Below the pieces are notes generated by a model that saw nothing but the letters and a program-made list of their open reading frames with translations, did no database searches and was not told where the DNA came from. Both the position numbers and the translations under genes were made by a program. A stretch of DNA of 64,000 bases from Limnanthes douglasii subsp. nivea (lineage: Eukaryota > Streptophyta > Magnoliopsida > Brassicales > Limnanthaceae), in NCBI GenBank assembly GCA_036936605.1, contig JAUPFV010000004.1, forward strand, positions 294,356,009-294,420,008, in the 5' to 3' direction. Position 1 is the first letter of the stretch, and each line of letters opens with the position of its first letter. This document shows, piece by piece, positions 56,036-64,000 of this stretch.

Positions 56036-56400
56036 CTATATATATATATATATTTGACATTTTTGATCAACTACATAACTTTATGGTTTTTAAACATTAG
56101 GCTTGGTTTATTAATCATATTCACAAATTTGAAATTTGAGTCAATGCACAATATGGCTAGTTGCGTGACCTTACAGTTCTCCAACCTTAGGCTTGGTTTA
56201 CTAATCATTATCGTGAATGTGACATATTAGGCAGGACTCAGTATGATCGGTTGCGTAGCCTTATAATTTTCCAACATTAGGTTTGCTTTATTAACCATTT
56301 TTGTGAATCTAGCATATAGTGAGGGCTCAGTATGTCCAATTGCGTAACTTTATGGCTTCAACCTTAGGTTTGGTTTACGAATTGTTTTTAGTAATAATTA
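56036..56400. repeat. TA microsatellite followed by four tandem units of about 89 bp
   Basis: (TA)n lies at 56036-56053. Then CATTAGGCTTGGTTTATTAATCA-type cores recur at about 56094, 56183, 56272 and 56361, with TTGCGTRRCYTTA and CAGTATG motifs between. Confidence 0.75.
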
Positions 56401-56539
56401 TATACGACCCTTTTGAATGACTCGTGTGGGCTTGGCTTGTAAACATGTTCGCTTATTAGTTACAGTTTTGTTATAATTCTTTAGCTCATGTCGTTTTTAC
56501 ATTTATTTTATATTCACTCCGGTTCAAAATAGGTGTTTT

Positions 56540-57182
56540 TGTTAGAGGGGTGACAAAATTCCCACATCCCACATCGGTTAAACATAGGAAAGATCAACCG
56601 TATATAAGTAAGAATATATCCCAACTAGTTTGAGGAGTTTTGGAAGTTAATCAAAGTAAACACGTGGGGGCCTTCGGGCGCCAAAGAGGACAATACCATA
56701 CTAGTGTGGAGATCGGATTTTTCGTTCTTATATACGGAGGTGGAATATGCGGTACCCATATTCCCTAACAACTGGTATCAGATCTACTGGTTGTGTATTT
56801 GTCTCATATAAAATATGAAGGTGAATACAAGTAGAATGGTGACGATGAATAGTTGGAATTATCATATATGGAAATCAAAGATGGAAGATATTTTGTATGT
56901 TAAAAGTTTTCATTTACCAGTGTTCGGTGATGAAAAACCTACAGATAAGTCTGATGTAGAATGGATAAGTATTCATCGAGAGGTTTGTGGCTTTATTCAG
57001 CAATGGGTTGATGATAATTTGTTGAATCATGTTGTAGACGAAAAATTAAAAGGATTTTGTAGAGTAAACTTGAGGAGTGATATGCTGGGAAGATAGAAAA
57101 TAATAAGTTATTTTTGTTCAAACAATCGATATATTTGAGGTATCAAGATGGATCACCTCTTACAGATCACTTGAATACCTTT
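56540..57182 (+). mobile_element. Ty1/copia element, 5' end only (LTR, primer site, gag start)
   Basis: A 231-bp 5' LTR (56540-56770, TGTTAGAGG...CCCTAACA) is followed after two bases by TGGTATCAGATC, close to the usual initiator tRNA-Met primer site of plant copia elements. Gag starts at 56815. The element stops abruptly near 57182, where the next copia element begins in the opposite direction. Confidence 0.85.
56815..57182 (+). pseudogene. copia gag, truncated and frameshifted
   Basis: ATG 56815; the text [29 protein letters not shown] and [13 protein letters not shown] fits the copia gag (UBN2-type) start. The first frame stops at 57096. An adjacent frame continues ([14 protein letters not shown], then RYQDGSPLTDHLNTF) up to the junction near 57182. 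Not functional. Confidence 0.75.
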
Positions 57183-59375
57183 CAATGGTGTACTAACTGG
57201 CTTTGCATCACACATGTTAAATCTCTTCAAAACGCGATCGATGTACTCTGACTGAGATAACTGCAAAACTTTTCTATGCTTATCTCTTATGATTTGCATT
57301 CCAAGAATCTTCTTTGCCGGACCCAAGTCCTTCATGTCAAATTCTTTTGACAATTGTAGCTTCAATCTTCTAATATCATCCATATCCGAACCTGCTACTA
57401 ACATATCATCAACATAGAGTAGCAAAATGATATAACTGGACTTACATATTTTAAAATAGCAACAATGGTCCGCATTACACTTCTGAAAACTCTCTTTGTG
57501 CATAAAACCGTCAAATTTCTTGTACCACTGTCTTGGAGCTTGTTTTAAACCGTACAAACTTTTCTTAAGTCTGCATACCATGTTTTCTTTCCCTTCTTTT
57601 AAGAAACCTTCTGGTTGATACATGTATATCTCCTCATCCAAATCCCCGTGAAGAAATGCAGTCTTCACATCTAACTGTTCAAGATAAAGGTCTTCAATGG
57701 AAACAATACTCAAAACTGATCTAATAGTATTGAGCTTCACAACTGGAGCAAAAATATCGTTGTAATCAATTCCTTCCTTTTGCTGGAACCCTTTGACAAC
57801 TAGTCGTGCTTTGTATCTCTTAGAGCCATCATGCTCATCTTTCACCCGATACACCCATTTGTTATGAAGTGCCTTCTTACCCATTGGTAACTCAGTTAGG
57901 TCCCATGTATCATTTGAGATTAAAGACTTCATCTCATTTTTCATAGCAAACTCCCACTTACTAGCATCACTGGTCTGGCAAGCTTCATCATAGCATTCAG
58001 GTTCCCCTCCATCGGTAAGTAACAGATAGTTCAAGTATCTCCTGTTGGGTACATGGGGTCGGGAAGATCTTCGCAAAACAGGAACTGCCTCGGTCGGCTG
58101 TAAGGTATCGGATTGCTGTCGATCGGTTTGTCCAACGGACTCTTCTTGTTGAGGGGTTAATCTGATCGGCTCTAATTCTTGACTATCTGGGACTCCCTCT
58201 ATATCTGCAAATACTGATTCATACGGCTTTGAGTTATTTGCTTCAGTTTTATGTCTGTCCTTGTACATCACTGTTTCATTGAAGATCACATCTCTGCTTC
58301 GTATCATCTTCTTGTTCTCCTCATCCCAAACACGATAACCGAACTCATCTTCGCCATAGCCGATCAGAAAACATTTTTTCGATTTCGGATCAAGCTTGTT
58401 CCTGCCTTGGTCACTTATATGAACATATGCCGTAGAACCAAAAACTCTTAGATGTGATAATTTTATATCCTTACCACTCCATACCTCCTCGGGTATTCGA
58501 TGTTCTAAGGGAACCGACGGGCCTCGGTTAACCAGGTAAGCCGATGTGTTGATTGCTTCTGCCCAGAACTGCTTCGGTAAACCAGACTGTATTCGAATGC
58601 TTCTAGCTCTTTCTGTCAACGTTCTATTCATACGTTCGGCAATACCATTGTGTTGAGGCGTACCTGGAACGGTTCTCTCCATCCTGATACCATGCTCATA
58701 GCAAAAGTTCTTGAATTTGGTGTCCTCATATTCACCACCATTATCAGTTCTCAGCTTTTTAATCTTCAGACCTGTCTCATTCTCAACCATAGATTTCCAT
58801 CTCCTAAAAACATCAAACACTTCAGATTTATGCTTCAGAAAATAAACCCATACCTTTCGAGAATGATCATCGATAAAGGTCACGAAATAGTGTTTCCCTC
58901 CTATAGATGAAACAGTTGTTGGCCCCCAAACGTCAGAGTGAACAAGCTCCAGCCTTTCTTTCTTTGGGGTTCTACCACTCGTCTGAAAACTGACCCTTTT
59001 CTGTTTTCCAAGTATGCAATCTTCACACATGTCTATATCGACTGACTTTAGACCTGGAAGCTTCCCATTCGAGTACATAATTTTCATACCCTTCACACTC
59101 ATATGGCCAAGCCTCTGGTGCCAAACATTTAGATTTTCGTTTCCTGCTGCTATTGCAATTGAACAGCTCGTCTCTGCTGTCATGTAAAGAGTACCACTCT
59201 TCTTTCCGCGAGCAATCGTCATTGCTCCTTTTGAAATTTTCCAATTGTCACCATAGAAGATCGTACTATAGCCTTCGCTAGGCAACTGACCTGCTGAGAT
59301 TAAGTTCTTTCTCAGACTGGGGATATGTCTGACATCTTTCAGTTCCCATACAGACCCATTCAACTTAATCTTCAC
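57153..59375 (-). CDS. copia pol (integrase and RT), 3' partial, Tnt1/Tork-like
   Basis: A 740-codon open frame. Integrase: HQRLGHMSVKGM and CEDCILGKQ (zinc finger), then HSDVWGP, RTDNGGEY and PQHNGIAERMNRT (DDE). RT: EQLDVKTAFLHGDL and the YVDDMLVAGS box. The frame ends ...CDAKPVSTPL, then runs about 30 bases into the neighbouring element. It resembles Tnt1/Tork-type pol. The RNase H is lost. The upstream end of the frame is separated from gag by a shift near the protease. Confidence 0.9.
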   Translation of the reverse strand: MKIKLNGSVWELKDVRHIPSLRKNLISAGQLPSEGYSTIFYGDNWKISKGAMTIARGKKSGTLYMTAETSCSIAIAAGNENLNVWHQRLGHMSVKGMKIMYSNGKLPGLKSVDIDMCEDCILGKQKRVSFQTSGRTPKKERLELVHSDVWGPTTVSSIGGKHYFVTFIDDHSRKVWVYFLKHKSEVFDVFRRWKSMVENETGLKIKKLRTDNGGEYEDTKFKNFCYEHGIRMERTVPGTPQHNGIAERMNRTLTERARSIRIQSGLPKQFWAEAINTSAYLVNRGPSVPLEHRIPEEVWSGKDIKLSHLRVFGSTAYVHISDQGRNKLDPKSKKCFLIGYGEDEFGYRVWDEENKKMIRSRDVIFNETVMYKDRHKTEANNSKPYESVFADIEGVPDSQELEPIRLTPQQEESVGQTDRQQSDTLQPTEAVPVLRRSSRPHVPNRRYLNYLLLTDGGEPECYDEACQTSDASKWEFAMKNEMKSLISNDTWDLTELPMGKKALHNKWVYRVKDEHDGSKRYKARLVVKGFQQKEGIDYNDIFAPVVKLNTIRSVLSIVSIEDLYLEQLDVKTAFLHGDLDEEIYMYQPEGFLKEGKENMVCRLKKSLYGLKQAPRQWYKKFDGFMHKESFQKCNADHCCYFKICKSSYIILLLYVDDMLVAGSDMDDIRRLKLQLSKEFDMKDLGPAKKILGMQIIRDKHRKVLQLSQSEYIDRVLKRFNMCDAKPVSTPLKGIQVICKR

Positions 59376-60387
59376 AGTACCTTTACCAATAATATCACAA
59401 GGTTGATCATCAACAAGATATACTTTTCCAAGGTTACCAGGGACATACCTCTCGAAGAATTCTTTCTTCGAAGTCGCGTATAAACGATGCTCCGGAGTCT
59501 AATACCCAAGACTCTTCCCTGCTTTCTAAGGAGCATATTAACGCATCGTCTCCTTCTGAAGTGATATTTGCCTCTGTCTTCTTCTCTTGTTCCTTTGGTT
59601 CTCTCTTGCACTGAAATTTAAAGTGCCCGGTCTTCCCACAATTCCAACACTCCATGTTTCTCAACCCCTGGGAATTTTTAGGATTCCTAGACTTGGACCT
59701 CCAGTCTCTTGATTTGCCTCGGTAGTTCGACTTACCACGTCCATATACTCTGGTTGAATTTCTTCCTTTCGATTCTGTATGTAAGACTGAGGAGATTGAT
59801 GACTCACCTGATTCTCTCCTTCGAATCTATTCACTGAGAACTAGGTCACGAACATCATCAAATTTCAACTTATTGCTTCCTGATGAGCTACTCACCGCAG
59901 TGACAGTAGCATTCCAACTATCTGGTAGTGAAGACAATAGTATCAATGCTCGTATTTCTTCATCAAAATCAATTTCAACTGAACTCAAATGGCTTGTGAT
60001 TGTATTAAGTTCACTGAGGTGTTGAGCTACCGAAGCACCTTCCATCATTCGCAAATTGAATAAACGCCTCATCAAGTGATCTTTGTTAGACGCTGATGGC
60101 TTCTCATACATACTGGAGAGAGCCTTCATAAGACCCGCCGTGGTTGTTTCTTTTATGATGTTAAAAGCAACGTTGCGGGATAGCGTCAATCGGATGACTC
60201 CAAGAGCTTGTCTATCAAGAAGGGTCCAATCTTCATCTTTCATACCTTCTGGTTTTTTTTCTGAGAGGGGTTGATAAAGTTTTTTCTGGTACAGATAATC
60301 TTCAATCTGCATCTTCCAGAACCCAAAATCTACACCATCGAATTTTTCGAGTCTCACCTTTCCTTCGTCTGTAGCCATTGCTCCCAC
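59376..60387 (-). pseudogene. copia gag-protease with one stop and one frameshift
   Basis: Gag starts at ATG 60387 but MATDEGK (60378) is an alternative. It contains RLEKFDGVDFGFWKMQIEDY and DHLMRRLFNLRM. The frame stops after LVLSE at 59827, then continues in frame through RRRESGESS, the CCHC knuckle CWNCGKTGHFKFQC (about 59655-59610) and the protease DSGASF. Just after DSGASF the frame shifts, and the coding potential passes to the pol frame. Confidence 0.8.
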
Positions 60388-60433
60388 TCAAATCTGATTT
60401 CATTTGGATCGCTACCAGTCTGGCTCTGATACC

Positions 60434-60735
60434 AGTTCTAAGGGAAATATGCTAATTTCCTGTCAAATCAGATCAAAAGAAAAAGAAAAGAAAATGAAAG
60501 CACAAGAACAAAAGTGAAATCAAAGACACAATTGTTAACGGAGTTCAGCAAATTATGCCTACGTCTCCGGACCTGCTGCAGATCGATTTTATTAGGAAGA
60601 ACACAGTGACTGCCGTTTCTAGTGAATACACAAAAAACCCTAACCCTAGGTTTTATAGAGACTGTAACACTTAAAAAAGGGAAAAATATTACAGTCCTTA
60701 ATGTGTAATTTATAACCCCTTAAAATTACACTGTC
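60434..60735 (-). repeat. probable 5' LTR of the - strand copia element
   Basis: Immediately upstream of the tRNA-Met type primer site. It has a TATA box (CTATAAAACC at about 60660-60651) and a pyrimidine-rich end. Its partner LTR is missing, so the outer boundary is an estimate. Confidence 0.5.
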
Positions 60736-60913
60736 TTTTCAATTCACTCCAGTTCTCTTTAATGTGCTTAGCACTTGCCTCATCTCCACTGTTTTCACAT
60801 TCTACTTGAAGGTTATGATATATTTTACTCAAGTGATGGCAAGCACTGGCTTCATTGGAAATGCAGATAAGTTCAGAAAAACTTAACATAAGGAAGGTTT
60901 GGAGATGTAACAA
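60710..60913 (-). other. short ORF, possible host exon fragment
   Basis: A 67-codon frame with text such as ASACHHLSKIYHNLQVE and GDEASAKHIKENWSELKRQC, less A/T-biased than its surroundings. It ends at the presumed LTR boundary. I do not recognise the family. Confidence 0.25.
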
Positions 60914-61095
60914 GAGCCTTGGATTGTGAAAGGTGAACTCTTCTGATGTAAGAGAATGATGCAGTACACGCGAAAACTGTTATCTAATACAGAGAGCTAA
61001 GCGTCATGAGTTTCGCTGCATGCCTAATTAATTTTTTCTGCTATAAGAAAGATTGAATGACGTAAAACATATATGTATTTTTTTCTAGACTGAAC

Positions 61096-61536
61096 TGTTG
61101 TGGTTAGTTGAAGAGAGAGATAGAAGAAGACCTATAACTTTTTATTTTCTTTCTCTGTTTATTGTATTCAAAGATTTGTTGTATTTATAGTTAGATAAAT
61201 TATGTTTCATGTTATTATTCACTTGTACAATTTATTATTTCGTTTAACCTATTATTATTAGTTATTTATATTTGTGTTGGTTTTAGAATCTAGCCCAGCC
61301 CAGTCCATCACACACTAATTTATGACTTGAATTTCAATCCACACCTTTTGTGTGTTGACCCGATCCACCACTCGACCCGGCATATAAGACTTTCGAGACC
61401 TTGTCTTCTGTTTCAATCTTTTCAGCCTCTTCAAACCCTAAATCGACACCAACCTCCATTGTTGCTGCCTTTTCCTTGTCTCCATCTCTAACACTAAACT
61501 ACACTTTCAGTAGCTATCTTTTAGGTATTCTAACTT
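61096..61536 (-). repeat. probable 3' LTR of a decayed copia element
   Basis: A purine tract, TTGAGGGGGA (on the - strand, about 61547-61537), precedes it as expected for a 3' LTR. The far end ACAACA at 61096 would match a TGTTAG-type start, which here is mutated to AGTTAG. Tentative. Confidence 0.45.
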
Positions 61537-63640
61537 CCCCCTCAAACGTAACAGAGGTATACCGAGACTTAGTTTGTCCCGTAAAAACAAGAACCGATTT
61601 TGAGACAAGGGTTTTGTGAGCAAGTGAACTACTTGGTCATGGGAAGGTACGTATCTAATATAAAGAAGGTCTTGAACAACCATGTCGCGAACAAAATGCA
61701 AATCTAATTCAACATGTTTTGTTCTTGCATGAAACACAGGGTTGGACGCAAGCGAGCTTGCTCCAAGGTTATAACACAAGATAACCGGGGATCTGTGAAG
61801 ATGAAGACGAATTTCCTGAAGAACATACCTCAACCAGATGAGTTCAGAGGCTAAATTCACAAGAGACCTATATTCTGATTATGTGCTTGACCTAGAAACA
61901 ACCTCTTGTTTCTTCGAAGACCACGAAATCAAGGAATCACCCAGAAAGATACAGCAACCACCAACAGAGCAACGATCGTCCAATGAAGCTGCCCAATCAA
62001 CATCAGTGAAGCCTGTAAGTTGATGAGAGTCGCTCAGTTTTATGTGAAGCCCCAACGTCTGAGTACCGAATAACTAGCAAAACATTCTCTTGACACATTG
62101 TAGGTGCACATTCGTAGGACATTGCTGAAATTGACTGAGTTTATTGACAGCAAATGCAATGTCTGGTCGAGTGTGCAGTAAGTATTGTAAAGACCCTAAC
62201 AAGCTTATGTATCTTGTAGGACTTTGAAGTGGCTTGCCATCAGGCTAGGAAAGAGGTGGACTCACTTTCATTGAAGTTGCGCACGAGTTAGCATTTGACA
62301 AGCCTTCTTTCAACCAATAAGTCTTTTATATACTGTGTTTGAGTCAAGTAAAGGCCAGATTCATCTCTGTGAGCCTCAATGCCCAAAAATATCTTAAGAG
62401 AACCCATATCTTTCAGAGCAAACTCAGAGTTTAGCTTGTGAACAAACTTAGAAACATAGGATGAATGGTTACCTGTAACAATTATGTCATCTACATAGAC
62501 CATTAGATTGACAATAATCCTTGTGGACCTTAGAAAAAACATAAAACAATCAACCCTTGAATTTTGAAAGCCCCGCAAGATCAGTGTGTCCTTGAGCTTG
62601 GAATACCAAGCTCTTGGTGTCTGCTTGATCCCATACAATGCTTTGTGCAGCTTGCATACATAATCATGACATTTAGGATCAACACACTCTTCAGGTTGCA
62701 CCATGTAAACCTGTTCTTTTAAATGACCATTTAAAAAGGAATTATTTATGTCAAGCTGCCTTATGACCTAGTCTCTGGACACAACAATAGTAAGAACCAG
62801 CCTTATAGTAGAGACTTTGATCACTGGAGAAAAAGTTTCAATAAAATCAACCCCAGGTTGTTGATGAAAACCCTTGGCTACAAGTCTAGCTTTGTAACGT
62901 TGAACATACCCTTTTGGGATATATTTAACCTTATAAACCCATTTACATCAGACCAGACCTATGTTACTGGTGTAAGGAAAAAGAGACCATGTTTGATTAG
63001 TCATCAAGGCATCATATTCACATTTCATGGCCTGAGCCCATTGAGGCAACTGAACGGCCTCTGAAAACTTAGCAGGTTCTTTGTTAGTAATTGTAGGTGA
63101 CATGGTAATTCCTGAGTAAATATGCTAAGGTTTTGAAATGCTATATTTATCTCTAGTGGTCATAGGATGTCGGTTAGGTAGTGTTTGAGAAGTAATCTGG
63201 TTATTAGTCTGATCAAAAGGAAGTTCAACAAACAACTGACTTTGTTTCAATGACTGTGTTTGAGGTAATCTGTTATGCAAGATGTTTTGAGTAGCTGGGA
63301 GAGTTTGGGAATCAATTTGGACTTGATGTGAGCTGCTTAGTCTACCAGGTAAGTTCTCACAAGACACTTAAAGGCTAGTTTTTGTGTTCTGATTTTGTTC
63401 TAGGAGATGGTTGGTGTTTGTGTGTTCAAAATGATTTGTAGGTTATGAGTTTAAGTAGACTGCTTGTTGGTGTGGATAATAATTGCATGAGGGTAGGCTG
63501 GTAATTTCAGTTGGTGTTTTATGGTAGTGTGTGGGTGTTAAGTGTTTAGAGTAGAGAGTAGAAAGATCTAATTTGGATTTGTTTTTTAGAAAACAATCTA
63601 AAAAACTTCTAGTTTTATTTAATACCAAATGGACCGATAA
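61537..63640 (-). pseudogene. decayed copia pol (RT and RNase H)
   Basis: RNase H region at about 61540-61860 (LIWLRYVLQEIRL, HARTKHVELDLHFVRD, LTKPLS). RT at 62288-63060 with CKLHKALYGIKQTPRAWY and the YVDDIIVTGN box, and upstream INNSFLNGHLKEQVYMVQ in a broken frame. Polar, stop-interrupted linker remains extend to about 63640. It is a different copia lineage from the neighbour at 57-60 kb, closer to RE1/Ale-type text. Confidence 0.8.
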
Positions 63641-63694
63641 AATTAGTAAATTGATAAAATCGGTTGAATCAATATAATCAAACCTATAAAATCG

Positions 63695-63746
<52 letters not shown>

Positions 63747-64000
63747 TGGAATAACTATTTATTTTAAAAATAGAAGACTAATTTTTAAAATTCCATATTC
63801 ATATAATGTATTTAAGTAAAATAATTTAAATCCAAATTATAATCAGTTATTTTTTTAAATGGACCGAACTAGAATGTAACATATCGGACCGAATTGAACC
63901 GAAAATAGACCAAAATCCTAATTATGCAGTCCGATTTCAAAAACTACTACACATAAGACTAAAATCAAAATTTTTACAACGTGAACCGATAAACTTAACG
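63641..64000. repeat. TA microsatellite and dispersed ACCGAA-rich repeat
   Basis: (TA)n at 63698-63741. From about 63780 the sequence follows the repeat at 29200-29480: ATTTAAGTAAA, CAAATTATAATC, GGACCGAAC, then CCGATAAACTTA at the window edge. Confidence 0.65.

Larger units (their letters stand above)
57183..60735 (-). mobile_element. Ty1/copia element, 3'-truncated
   Basis: The order on the - strand is 5' LTR (about 60735-60434), primer site TGGTATCAGAGC (about 60433-60422), gag, protease, integrase and RT. It ends inside the RT/RNase H linker at about 57183, without RNase H and 3' LTR. Most of pol is open, so decay is modest. Confidence 0.85.

Noticed and set aside
61401..62023. + strand ORFs over the last copia element
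   Set aside because: They are antisense shadows of the RNase H and LTR region of the - strand element.

Overview
The window is plant nuclear DNA, probably from a eudicot. The evidence is GT-AG introns, AT-rich intergenic DNA, a pollen-type pectate lyase, a plant vacuolar Na+/H+ exchanger fragment, a DUF1218 gene, and mostly plant-type retroelements (Tat-lineage Ty3/gypsy, Ty1/copia, L1-type LINE, tRNA-derived SINE). Only about 5 kb is host gene sequence. The rest is a nested stack of transposable elements of different ages.

Layout. (1) 1-8352: 3' two thirds of a Tat-lineage Ty3/gypsy element (copy A, + strand), with pol open to the end, a hypervariable repeat zone, an oppositely transcribed extra gene and the 3' LTR. 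(2) 8722-23654: a Mutator-like (MULE) DNA transposon with diverged terminal inverted repeats and a perfect 9-bp target duplication. It is split by a second, complete and very young Tat element (copy B, 11812-23510, - strand). Copies A and B lie tail to tail and form an inverted repeat with arms of about 8.35 kb. (3) 23655-28115: host island with a short DUF1218 membrane protein gene, the last two exons of an NHX antiporter, and an intact intronless DUF7906-type membrane protein gene. (4) 29650-42870: an old Ty1/copia element on the - strand, split by an old Tat element (copy C, 31029-42209), which itself carries a probable solo LTR and a 438-bp hAT element with an 8-bp target duplication. (5) 43506-45364: a two-exon pectate lyase gene on the - strand, with a SINE in its intron and tandem repeats upstream. 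(6) 47404-52920: a SINE with a 13-bp target duplication, then a decayed LINE with both ORFs. (7) 53-64 kb: tandem repeats, gypsy gag remains, the 5' end of a + strand copia element joined abruptly to a 3'-truncated - strand copia element, and a further decayed copia element.

How the parts work together. The Tat elements share one plan: LTR, tRNA primer site, gag-protease, RT, RNase H, a second plant-type RNase H, integrase, a fast-changing tandem-repeat zone, then a convergent antisense gene with its own TATA box and one intron. The antisense protein has an N-terminal SR-like, repeat-rich part, a region resembling the 'putative gypsy type transposon' domain (PF04195) and a C-terminal coiled coil. 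Copy B has several nonsense codons and a frameshift in gag-pol. Copy A pol is open throughout the visible part. The antisense gene is broken in both by a homopolymer frameshift at the same position.

Limits: all family calls come from reading motifs by eye. Boundaries of decayed elements are approximate, and the LTR difference counts were made by hand.
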